Below the pieces are notes generated by a model. The model did not search any database. It was not told the DNA's origin and saw nothing but the letters and a program-made list of their open reading frames with translations. The position numbers and the translations under genes were made by a program. Below are positions 1 to 6,570 of a DNA stretch of 16,388 nt, one piece after another (the first letter of the stretch is position 1; each line of letters opens with the position of its first letter). The DNA is from JBGLNJ01 sp964353405 (GTDB taxonomy: Bacteria > Chloroflexota > Anaerolineae > Fen-1058), in contig CAYGWJ010000215.1 in NCBI GenBank assembly GCA_964353405.1, forward strand, positions 1-16,388. Direction: 5' to 3'.

Positions 1-735
1 CAGGACATCAAACGCATCGCGGAACTTGAGGCGGATGTCACCAACTTTGCCAAGCGGCTGGATGCCATGTCGGGCAAGATAACGCTGCTGGACGACAACA
101 TTCAGCGCGTGCCGCTGCGTCTGGTTGAATCCCAAAAGCGGCTGCAAGAGCAGGACAAGATTCTTGAGGAACTGCGCACCAACGACTTTCACCGCGCGCA
201 AGAGATGCGAGTTTTTGTTGATGAGGTCGGCAAGGCCGTCGCTCCCATTCCCGATTACCTCTCCCGTTACCAGGCCGACTCGCAAAAGATGCAAGAGATG
301 GCGATTGTCAGCCAGCGCTCCCTCGAAGAGAGCAAAGCGTTCCAGGTCCGCGTCGAAACGCGCCAGGCCGAGCTGGGCGAGATGCAGCGCATCAACGAAG
401 AGCGCATCAAGAAGCAAATCGAAGAGTGGCAGACCGAACAAGAAAAACGCTGGAAGCGCGAGTTGGTTCACTGGACAGAGCAATGGACCGAGCACGACCG
501 GGTGCACGCTCCGTGGGAGACGCGCCTGGAAGTGGTGGAGCAGGTTTTGCCGGAGTACACCCGTCAGCTCAAGGCGGTCTGGGATGGCCTTGAGGAATTA
601 CCCAAGGCTTATCTTTCCGCTGTGCGGCAGATTGTGGAGGTTCAGCAGGCGTGGCTGGATGAGGGCCGGCCTTCGCGGCCCGTCGTCGCCGCCAATAGCC
701 GGGCAGCTTCGGGTCAATCATCTTTGCAAGAGTGA
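1..735 (+). CDS. Coiled-coil protein of unknown function, 5' end missing
   Basis: The reading frame is open from the first base, so the gene starts upstream of the window. The ATG at 67 is internal: the 22 codons before it (QDIKRIAELEADV...) already have the heptad character of the rest. About 244 residues are visible. They are very rich in Glu, Gln, Arg and Lys, with long stretches without Pro or Gly between visible residues 20 and 160, which predicts an extended alpha-helical coiled coil. There is no membrane segment, no Cys cluster and no recognisable catalytic motif. The C-terminal 25 residues (rich in Arg, Pro, Ala, Ser) look disordered. The stop lies 6 nt before selB, so the two are probably co-transcribed, but I see nothing that ties it to selenocysteine insertion. 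Family not recognised. A cytoplasmic structural or scaffold role is possible but is only inference. Confidence 0.85.
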   Translation, partial: QDIKRIAELEADVTNFAKRLDAMSGKITLLDDNIQRVPLRLVESQKRLQEQDKILEELRTNDFHRAQEMRVFVDEVGKAVAPIPDYLSRYQADSQKMQEMAIVSQRSLEESKAFQVRVETRQAELGEMQRINEERIKKQIEEWQTEQEKRWKRELVHWTEQWTEHDRVHAPWETRLEVVEQVLPEYTRQLKAVWDGLEELPKAYLSAVRQIVEVQQAWLDEGRPSRPVVAANSRAASGQSSLQE

Positions 736-741
736 GGCAGC

Positions 742-2631
742 GTGCGCGTCATCGCTACCGCCGGTCACGTTGACCACGGCAAGTCCACCCTCGTCCAGGC
801 GCTCACGGGCATCAACCCGGACCGGCTGAAGGAAGAGCAAGAGCGCGAGATGACGATTGACCTGGGCTTTGCGTGGCTCACGCTGCCCAGCGGCGAGTCG
901 GTCGGCGTGGTGGATGTGCCGGGCCACATTGACTTTATCGAAAACATGCTGGCGGGCGTCGGCGGCGTGGATGCCGCCCTGCTGGTAATTGCCGCCGATG
1001 AAGGCGTCATGCTCCAGACGCGCGAGCACCTGGCCATTTTGGACTTGCTCAAGGTCAACAGCGGCATCGTGGCGCTCACCAAGAGCGACCTGGTGGAGGC
1101 TGAATGGCTCGACCTGGTGGCGGCAGATGTCTCGTCCACGTTGGATGGCACGTGCCTTTCAGGCGCGCCCATCCTGCCCGTTTCCTCGCGCACGGGCGCG
1201 GGGATTCCGCAACTGCGCGCGGAGCTTGACCGCGTGCTGGCAGCCTGCCCGCCTCGACCCGACCGGGGCCGCCCGCGCTTGAGCATTGACCGGGTCTTTA
1301 CCGTCGCCGGATTCGGCACGGTCGTCACCGGCACGTTGGTGGATGGCTCGCTGACGCTGGGCCAGGAAGTGACGCTTCTGCCCAAGGGGCTGACAGCGCG
1401 CGTGCGCGGCTTGCAGACGCACAAAACCAAGGTCGAGCGCGCGGTGCCGGGCAGCCGTGTGGCGGTGAATCTTTCGGGCGTTGATCTGACGGATGTGCAC
1501 CGTGGCGACGTGGTGACAACACCCGGGTGGCTGACGCCCACACTGCTCGTGGATACGCGCCTGCAGCTTCTGGCCGATGCGCCGCGACCGCTGAAGCACA
1601 ACAGCGAGATTAAATTCTTTCATGGCGCGGCACAAGTGACGGCTCAGGCGCGCTTGCTGGGCAATGATCAACTTGCGCCTGGCGCGGAGGGCTGGGTGCA
1701 GTTCCGCCTGTCCGAGCCTCTGAACCTGGTCAAGAGCGACCGCTTCATCGCGCGATTGCCGTCGCCTTCCATCACGCTCGGCGGCGGGACCGTGGTGGAG
1801 GCTCATCCCACGCATCGCCATCGCCGCTTCAAGCCGGTGGTTACGGCGCGGCTGGAAACGCTCGCGCGCGGATCGCCGGCCGAGATTTTGTTGCAGGCAC
1901 TCGACGCCGCCGGGCCGGTGACGGCGGCGGATTTGCTCAAGACAAGCGGACAGCCTTTCGAAGCAGCCTCGCCGCTGTTGAGCGAGTTGATCACAGCCGG
2001 GGATGTGGTTGTGCTGTCCGGCCAAATCGTCCCTCTGCAGCCCAACCAAACGATCGTCTCGCGCGCAGCGTGGGCATCGCTCTCAGGCAAGGTCACGGAT
2101 AACCTGCGCGCTTATCACCAGGCTTATCCACTTCGGCCCGGAATGCCGCGTGAGGAACTCAAGAGCAAGCTGGGGCTAACTCAAAAGCTCTTTAACGACG
2201 TGGTGACGCTTGCGGTGACAAGTAGATTGCTGGTCGAGTCGGCGGCGTTTATCCGCGCCCCCGACTTTGCCATCACCTTCACGCCCGATCAACAGCGCGC
2301 GATTGACTCATTGCTGGCGAAATTCCGCAGCGCGCCCTACACCACGCCGTCCGTCAAAGAGGCCGAAGCTGCCGTGGGTGCGGATGTGCTCGCCGCGCTG
2401 CTCGAGCAGGGCCGGCTGGTCAAGTTGAGTGAGGACGTGTTGTTTCTGTCGCAGACTTGCGCGGCGATGGTCGAGCGCACCAAGCAACACATCCAGCAGA
2501 ATAGCAGCATCACCGTGGCGCAGGTGCGCGACCTCTTTGACACCAGCCGCAAGTATGCGCTGGCGTTCCTCGAGCACCTGGACGCGAAAGGTGTCACCCG
2601 GCGCGTTGGGGATGAAAGGGTATTGCGTTAG
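742..2631 (+). CDS. selB: Selenocysteine-specific translation elongation factor SelB
   Basis: SelB is the GTPase that brings Sec-tRNA(Sec) to UGA codons followed by a SECIS hairpin. The protein has 629 residues, close to the usual 600-640. The N-terminal GTPase domain shows G1 GHVDHGKST (8-16), the SelB-like EMTIDLGFAW segment (36-45), G3 DVPGH (58-62) and G4 TKSD (113-116, Thr for the usual Asn). EF-Tu-like beta-barrel domains follow (RLSIDRVFTVAGFGTVVTG at about 174-192). The last 250 residues are the winged-helix repeats that bind SECIS RNA. The start is GTG at 742, chosen because MRVIATAGHVDHGKST is the family N-terminus; GAGG at 734-737 is a close-spaced ribosome binding site. It sits 6 nt after the coiled-coil gene and 8 nt before the acyltransferase gene. 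selA, selC and selD are not in the window. Confidence 0.95.
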   Translation: MRVIATAGHVDHGKSTLVQALTGINPDRLKEEQEREMTIDLGFAWLTLPSGESVGVVDVPGHIDFIENMLAGVGGVDAALLVIAADEGVMLQTREHLAILDLLKVNSGIVALTKSDLVEAEWLDLVAADVSSTLDGTCLSGAPILPVSSRTGAGIPQLRAELDRVLAACPPRPDRGRPRLSIDRVFTVAGFGTVVTGTLVDGSLTLGQEVTLLPKGLTARVRGLQTHKTKVERAVPGSRVAVNLSGVDLTDVHRGDVVTTPGWLTPTLLVDTRLQLLADAPRPLKHNSEIKFFHGAAQVTAQARLLGNDQLAPGAEGWVQFRLSEPLNLVKSDRFIARLPSPSITLGGGTVVEAHPTHRHRRFKPVVTARLETLARGSPAEILLQALDAAGPVTAADLLKTSGQPFEAASPLLSELITAGDVVVLSGQIVPLQPNQTIVSRAAWASLSGKVTDNLRAYHQAYPLRPGMPREELKSKLGLTQKLFNDVVTLAVTSRLLVESAAFIRAPDFAITFTPDQQRAIDSLLAKFRSAPYTTPSVKEAEAAVGADVLAALLEQGRLVKLSEDVLFLSQTCAAMVERTKQHIQQNSSITVAQVRDLFDTSRKYALAFLEHLDAKGVTRRVGDERVLR

Positions 2632-2639
2632 CCGAACCT

Positions 2640-3518
2640 ATGCCGATGGATGCTTACCTCGCCTTTCGCGCACTCGGAGCTATCGCGCCGCGCGTCTCGG
2701 CTAAAGTGGGATACGCCGTCATCGGTTGGTTATCGGGCTTGCTTTATCGGCGTGGCACTGCAGCAGTGCGCGGCCTGCGCGACAATATCCGTCACGCGAT
2801 GGGAGCACTGGCCTCGCCGGGCGAGGTGGACGAGGCGGCGCGCCGCGCGTATCGCGCGCTGCTCTGGAATTACTTTGATCTGGTTCGCCTGCCCACGCTG
2901 ACGACCGAACAATTGCGCTCTGTCGTTTCTTTCGTTGGATGGGAAAACATCGAGGCGGCGCGGGCGCTGGGGCGCGGAATCGTTTTGCTCACCGCGCACG
3001 TGGGCAGTCCCGAAGCCGGGGTGCAGATCGTCAGCACGACGGATTTGCCCGTCATGGGGCCAGCCGAGCATGTCCAGCCGGAGCGACTCTATCGCTATCT
3101 CGTTGATCTCCGCACCCGCCACGGTCTGCGGCTCGTCCCGTCCGATGGGTCGCTCTTGGAATTGTTCCGCGCGCTCAGGCGCAACGAGGCAGTCGGGCTG
3201 GCGCTCGACCGTGACACGACGAACAGCGGCGTGCAAGTGACACTGTGCGGCGCTCCGGCGCGCGTGCCGGATGGATATGCCCACATCGCCGCCAAGCTGC
3301 GGGTGCCGCTTGTGCCGGCGTTCTGCTATCGCCTGCCCGATGGCCGCGCGCAGTTGAACATCGAGCCGATGTTTGTGCCCGACGCGCAAGCGTCTGCCAA
3401 CCGCGAGCAAGCCTATCGCGCCGCGCTCGACTTTGGCGTGCGGACTTTGGAACGCGCCGTCACCACGCATCCCGATCAGTGGGTCGTGACGACGCCCCTC
3501 TGGATTTCGGATTTTTGA
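2640..3518 (+). CDS. Lysophospholipid/lipid A-type acyltransferase (LpxL/PatA-like)
   Basis: This 292-residue protein belongs to the LpxL/HtrB lipid acyltransferase superfamily, which transfers fatty acyl chains to membrane glycolipids on the cytoplasmic face of the membrane. The catalytic HX4E motif is visible as HVGSPE (His120, Glu125) after the GIVLLTAH strand. The typical later block is present too (GLALDRDTTNSGVQVTLCG, then a Pro-Asp-Gly-Tyr segment). An N-terminal hydrophobic stretch (about 22-36) fits membrane association. The following genes encode a GT4 glycosyltransferase and a CDP-alcohol phosphatidyltransferase, the trio found around mycobacterial pgsA1-patA-pimA, so acylation of a phosphatidylinositol mannoside-like lipid is the best guess. 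No strong Shine-Dalgarno is seen; ATG 2646 is an alternative start. The final residues (WISDF) and the stop are encoded within a 7-bp repeat tract, so the C-terminal tail may have been rewritten by that repeat. Confidence 0.88.
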   Translation: MPMDAYLAFRALGAIAPRVSAKVGYAVIGWLSGLLYRRGTAAVRGLRDNIRHAMGALASPGEVDEAARRAYRALLWNYFDLVRLPTLTTEQLRSVVSFVGWENIEAARALGRGIVLLTAHVGSPEAGVQIVSTTDLPVMGPAEHVQPERLYRYLVDLRTRHGLRLVPSDGSLLELFRALRRNEAVGLALDRDTTNSGVQVTLCGAPARVPDGYAHIAAKLRVPLVPAFCYRLPDGRAQLNIEPMFVPDAQASANREQAYRAALDFGVRTLERAVTTHPDQWVVTTPLWISDF

Positions 3519-3585
3519 TGGAGGCGCGTGAAGCGTATGCGACGCGCCGACCGAAATCCGAACTCGGAAATCAGAAATCAGAAAA
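3502..3585 (+). repeat. Degenerate heptamer repeat tract (CCGAAAT type) with inverted copies
   Basis: From 3551 the sequence reads in 7-bp units: CCGAAAT, CCGAACT, CGGAAAT, CAGAAAT, CAGAAAA (3551-3585). The reverse-oriented unit ATTTCGG/ATTTTTG lies at 3504-3517, across the acyltransferase stop codon. GGATTTCGG (3502-3510) and CCGAAATCC (3551-3559) are exact reverse complements, giving a 9-bp stem with a 40-nt loop. The left copies encode the last residues of the acyltransferase. The right copies encode the optional N-terminal extension of the glycosyltransferase. Confidence 0.7.
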
Positions 3586-4778
3586 TGCGAATTGCTCTTG
3601 TCTCTCCATACGATTACGGTGTGCCCGGTGGCGTGAACAAGCACATCAGTCACCTGGCGACAGAATTCACGCAACTGGGCCACGAAGCCCGTATCTTGGT
3701 GGCCAGTTCTGAAAAAGGCGTGGCCGATACGCGCGTCATCAATGCTTCGTCTGCCATCATCCACGTCCCGTTCGCCGGTTCGATTGCGCGAGTGAGTCTA
3801 GACCCGCGCGTGTATCGGCGCACCAAGCATATCCTGCAAGAGGGCTGCTATGACGTCTTGCATCTGCACGAGCCGCTGATGCCACTGCTGCCGCTGGCTG
3901 TCTTGCGCCATCATGACCTGGTGCCGCAGGCCATCTGCGTCGGCACATTCCACGCCTTCCGCGAAGTGAGTCGAGCCTATTACTATGGCAAGCCTATCTT
4001 TCGTCGGTTCTTTAAACGACTGGATGGACACATCACAGTGTCCGAAGCAGCGCGGCAATATCACATGCGCTACTTTCCCGCGGACTATGCGGTGATCCCG
4101 AATGGCGTAGATGTAAATTTGTTCGGCGGCCCGGACGTGCGGCCTATGGACGAGTATCAAGATGGATGTTTCAATGTCCTCTTTGTGGGCCGCCTGGAAA
4201 AGCGCAAGGGCCTGCCCTATCTCATCGAGGCCTTTCCGCAGGTCCAGCGTGATGTTCCCCATGTCCGACTGATCGTTGTGGGCGCATACGACGAGGCGGA
4301 GCAAACACCCTTTCTGCTTCAAGCACGCAGCCTGGGTCTGACCCAGGTGCATTTTGTCGGGCGGGTGACTGAAGAAGAACTCGCGCGCTATTATCGCACG
4401 GCCGATGTATTCTGTGCCCCGAATACCGGCATGGAAAGTTTTGGCCTGGTGTTGTTGGAGGCGATGGCTTCCGGCATCCCGATCGTTGCTTCCGACATCG
4501 AAGGCTATCGCGAGGTGGTTGATGACGGCGTGCAGGGCGTGCTGGTCAGGCCGGAAGACTCTGAAGCTTTGGCTTACGCGCTTGCGTCGCTTCTGCGCGA
4601 CCCGGCGCGCCGCCGCGCCATGTCGGCCGCCGGGCGTGAAAAGGCGCAGCGATATTCATGGCGCGTCGTGGCCGCGCGCGTGTTGGAGTATTATGCTGTC
4701 GTCCGCGAGCGTGTGCTGGCCGCTTGGCCGGGTCGGGCCAAGCGAGCGAGCATTCAAACTGTGGAGAGACCTGCGTGA
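3585..4778 (+). CDS. GT4-family glycosyltransferase, PimA-like
   Basis: This is a GT-B fold retaining glycosyltransferase (CAZy GT4) of 397 residues from this start. The N-terminal Rossmann domain opens with MRIALVSPYDYGVPGGVNKH, including the glycine loop GGV (15-17) and HLHEP (93-97), typical of PimA/GlgA-like enzymes. The C-terminal donor-binding domain has FVGRLEKRKG (200-209) and the EX7E signature ESFGLVLLE (284-292). Position between an acyltransferase and a phosphatidylinositol-phosphate-type synthase suggests sugar transfer (for example mannose from GDP-mannose) to a phosphatidylinositol lipid at the inner membrane face; the donor cannot be read from the sequence. ATG 3585 matches the family N-terminus but has no Shine-Dalgarno. 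GGAGG at 3520-3524 precedes GTG 3528 (3-nt gap) and ATG 3537, which would add 19 or 16 residues encoded mostly by the heptamer repeat. The stop TGA overlaps the next start (GTGA). Confidence 0.9.
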   Translation: MRIALVSPYDYGVPGGVNKHISHLATEFTQLGHEARILVASSEKGVADTRVINASSAIIHVPFAGSIARVSLDPRVYRRTKHILQEGCYDVLHLHEPLMPLLPLAVLRHHDLVPQAICVGTFHAFREVSRAYYYGKPIFRRFFKRLDGHITVSEAARQYHMRYFPADYAVIPNGVDVNLFGGPDVRPMDEYQDGCFNVLFVGRLEKRKGLPYLIEAFPQVQRDVPHVRLIVVGAYDEAEQTPFLLQARSLGLTQVHFVGRVTEEELARYYRTADVFCAPNTGMESFGLVLLEAMASGIPIVASDIEGYREVVDDGVQGVLVRPEDSEALAYALASLLRDPARRRAMSAAGREKAQRYSWRVVAARVLEYYAVVRERVLAAWPGRAKRASIQTVERPA

Positions 4779-5401
4779 CTGCAAACGAATTAAAACGGAA
4801 TCGCCCGACCTCGTTTTCCGATTGGGCGCGGACGTGGAGCGCCAAATTAATTGTGCCCGTGGCAACCGCGCTGGGCCGCATGGGCTTGACGCCCGACATG
4901 CTCACACTTGGCGGCCTGGCTTTTGTTTTTGTCACGGCGGTCGTGATCGCGCTGGGCCATCCGTTTTGGGGCGGCGTGCTGTTCATCCTGTCGGGCATTT
5001 TTGACGCGCTCGACGGAACGCTGGCCCGCGTGGCGAATCGCAAGACTCGTTTTGGCGCGTTCCTCGATTCCACGTCCGACCGTTACGCCGATGGGGCCAT
5101 CTTGTTCGGCATGATGATCCCCTATCTCCGAGCGGGCCAGCAGACGGAGGTCGTTCTGGCGTTCGTGGCCAGCATTGGCTCGGTGCTCGTCAGCTACACG
5201 CGCGCGCGCGCCGAGGGGCTGGGGCTAGAGTGCAAGGTGGGGTTGCTCACACGCTTGGAGCGGTTCATCATGGTTGCAGTTGGATTGTTGTTCAACCTGG
5301 TCACTCCGACATTGTGGGGGATGGCCGTGCTGACCCATTTCACGGCGATACAGCGTATCGTTTACGTCTGGCAGATCACGCGCGGCAGTGATCAGCCGTA
5401 A
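4775..5401 (+). CDS. CDP-alcohol phosphatidyltransferase, phosphatidylinositol-phosphate synthase-like
   Basis: This integral membrane enzyme of 208 residues joins a CDP-activated diacylglycerol to an alcohol phosphate, releasing CMP. The complete family signature DGX2ARX8GX3DX3D is present: Asp80-Gly81, Ala84-Arg85, Gly94, Asp98 and Asp102, with an upstream Asp77, so all metal-binding aspartates are intact. Hydrophobic segments fit about six transmembrane helices. The later YTRARAEGLGL and RLERF motifs resemble PgsA1-type phosphatidylinositol-phosphate synthases, which use L-myo-inositol-1-phosphate. The neighbours support this, but glycerol-3-phosphate cannot be excluded as acceptor. The GTG at 4775 is chosen because it overlaps the upstream stop by 4 nt (GTGA, translational coupling), has GGAGAG at 4763-4768 as ribosome binding site, and gives the normal family length. 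The frame is open further upstream, but that part overlaps the glycosyltransferase. Confidence 0.9.
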   Translation: MTANELKRNRPTSFSDWARTWSAKLIVPVATALGRMGLTPDMLTLGGLAFVFVTAVVIALGHPFWGGVLFILSGIFDALDGTLARVANRKTRFGAFLDSTSDRYADGAILFGMMIPYLRAGQQTEVVLAFVASIGSVLVSYTRARAEGLGLECKVGLLTRLERFIMVAVGLLFNLVTPTLWGMAVLTHFTAIQRIVYVWQITRGSDQP

Positions 5402-5520
5402 TTGCATAAAGCGGTCGCCGCCATCCACTTGCCGTTCATGGGCCCGGCCCGTGCGGTTGATATGGCTCGATGTCCGTTCGCTCGAGGGGGCACGTCGGAA
5501 CGGAAGGATGGACCGACTCA
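5402..5520. other. Intergenic gap, no gene seen; weak hairpin
   Basis: No plausible coding region, tRNA or known RNA motif was recognised here. A short GC-rich hairpin (CATGGGC at 5437-5443, CCG loop, GCCCGTG at 5447-5453, one G-T pair) follows the phosphatidyltransferase stop, but it has no T-run, so a factor-independent terminator is not supported. The small open frames on the minus strand here have no recognisable content. Confidence 0.4.
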
Positions 5521-5549
5521 TTGGCGTGCCTCCGCAAAACTGATATAAT
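5521..5549 (+). promoter_or_regulatory. Sigma70-type promoter with extended -10 for the ABC operon
   Basis: A perfect TATAAT (5544-5549) is preceded by TGA (5541-5543), which is an extended -10 element. A -35 box TTGGCG (5521-5526, 4 of 6 matches to TTGACA) lies at the ideal 17-bp spacing. Transcription would start near 5556, leaving a leader of about 25 nt before the ATG at 5580, with GAAGG (5568-5572) as ribosome binding site. This separates the ABC operon from the phospholipid operon. Confidence 0.75.
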
Positions 5550-5579
5550 CTCTATAGCTTTGCAAGTGAAGGCACGGGC

Positions 5580-6491
5580 ATGATCGAGGCCGAGAATCTA
5601 ACCAAAAAATTCGACGACTTTACGGCCGTAGATTCGCTGTCACTGTCCGTTCGGGCCGGGGAGGTGTTGGCGCTCTTGGGGCCGAACGGTGCGGGCAAAA
5701 CGACCACCGTTCGGATGCTCTCGGCCATCCTGGCGCCCACAACGGGGCGCGCTGTTGTGGCCGGGTTCGACGTCGTGCAGTCGCCGGGCCAGGTACGCCG
5801 CCGCGTGGGCATGTTGACCGAGATGCCGGGCCTCTACCTGCGGATGCAGGCGGTCGAATACCTGGACTTTTTCGGCCAGCTGTATGGATTGGGCGCATCT
5901 CAACGCCAGGCGCGCGCGGCGGCGTTGCTTTCGCGCTTGGGGATGGCTGACGCGGTGGACAAGCGGCTGGGCGATTATTCGAAAGGGATGCGCCAAAAGC
6001 TGGCGCTGATCCGCGCGATGCTGCACGACCCGCCGGTTCTCTTGCTCGACGAGCCGACCAGCGCGATGGACCCGCAAAGCGCCCGGCTGGTGCGCGACGC
6101 CATCACTGCCCTGCGCGGCGAAAAGCATGCCATCATTCTTTGCACGCACAATCTGTTCGAGGCGGAAGAGCTGGCTGACCGCATCGCCATCATTCGCCGT
6201 GGGCGCATTGTGGAACAAGGCACAGCGGCGTCGCTAAAATCCAGGCTGCTCGGCCCGCCGCTCATGGAAGTGAGGCTGAATGCTCCGTTGGACGGCTTGT
6301 TGCCTGACCTGACGCAGCGGGTGCAAGTCGTCGAGCAGGGCGACGTGTGGCTGCGTTACCGGACGGACGACCCGGCCGCCGAGAATCCGCGTCTCTTGCG
6401 CTGGCTGGCCGACCGAGGAGCGGGCGTGGTGACGCTCAGTGAAGTGACGCGCAGTCTGGAAGACGTTTATCTTCGAGTGGTAGCAGAGTGA
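5580..6491 (+). CDS. ABC transporter ATP-binding protein (ABC-2/NatA type)
   Basis: This 303-residue ATPase of an ABC-2 type exporter would act as a cytoplasmic dimer bound to the membrane protein encoded next. Seen in sequence: Walker A GPNGAGKT (34-41), signature YSKGM (133-137, a common CcmA/NatA variant of LSGGQ), Walker B VLLLDEP (153-159) and switch His190. The segment GMLTEMPGLY takes the place of the Q-loop, with Glu where many exporters have Gln, as in the NatA/Gld-type subfamily. The C-terminal 90 residues are the accessory domain usual for this subfamily. The substrate cannot be told from the sequence. It is the first gene after a strong promoter, with ribosome binding site GAAGG 7 nt before the ATG. 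Its stop codon TGA at 6489-6491 abuts a heptamer repeat tract, and the permease gene follows 79 nt later. Confidence 0.93.
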   Translation: MIEAENLTKKFDDFTAVDSLSLSVRAGEVLALLGPNGAGKTTTVRMLSAILAPTTGRAVVAGFDVVQSPGQVRRRVGMLTEMPGLYLRMQAVEYLDFFGQLYGLGASQRQARAAALLSRLGMADAVDKRLGDYSKGMRQKLALIRAMLHDPPVLLLDEPTSAMDPQSARLVRDAITALRGEKHAIILCTHNLFEAEELADRIAIIRRGRIVEQGTAASLKSRLLGPPLMEVRLNAPLDGLLPDLTQRVQVVEQGDVWLRYRTDDPAAENPRLLRWLADRGAGVVTLSEVTRSLEDVYLRVVAE

Positions 6492-6560
6492 AACGTCAAA
6501 CGTCACGCGAAGCGGTCAAACGTCAAAATGCAAAAATGGCGTTGCGTGGTTGACGTTTGA
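6491..6560 (+). repeat. Degenerate heptamer repeat tract (AAACGTC type) with inverted copy
   Basis: AAACGTC occurs at 6491-6497, 6498-6504 and 6518-6524, followed by the related AAAATGC (6525-6531). An inverted GACGTTT is at 6552-6558. TCAAACGTCAA (6516-6526) and TTGACGTTTGA (6550-6560) are exact reverse complements, forming an 11-bp stem around a 23-nt loop. The tract starts on the last base of the ABC ATPase stop codon and ends 10 nt before the permease ATG. It could form an RNA hairpin between the two coding regions of one operon. Confidence 0.7.
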
Positions 6561-6570
6561 GAGATGCAAG

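Noticed and set aside
125..829. 234-residue Arg/Ser-rich open frame overlapping the coiled-coil gene and selB
   Set aside because: It is another frame of the same strand over two supported genes, with composition typical of a frame-shifted GC-rich gene.
2730..3764. 344-residue open frame on the - strand
   Set aside because: It is antisense to the acyltransferase and the start of the glycosyltransferase. The composition (rich in His, Arg, Gln) is that of a shadow frame.
5402..5520. tRNA (including selC) or riboswitch in the gap before the ABC operon
   Set aside because: No cloverleaf, T-loop GTTCRA-type element or known aptamer core could be recognised; only one weak hairpin was seen.
5225..5521. 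98-residue minus-strand open frame near the ABC promoter
   Set aside because: It overlaps the phosphatidyltransferase gene, has no ribosome binding site worth noting and no recognisable content.
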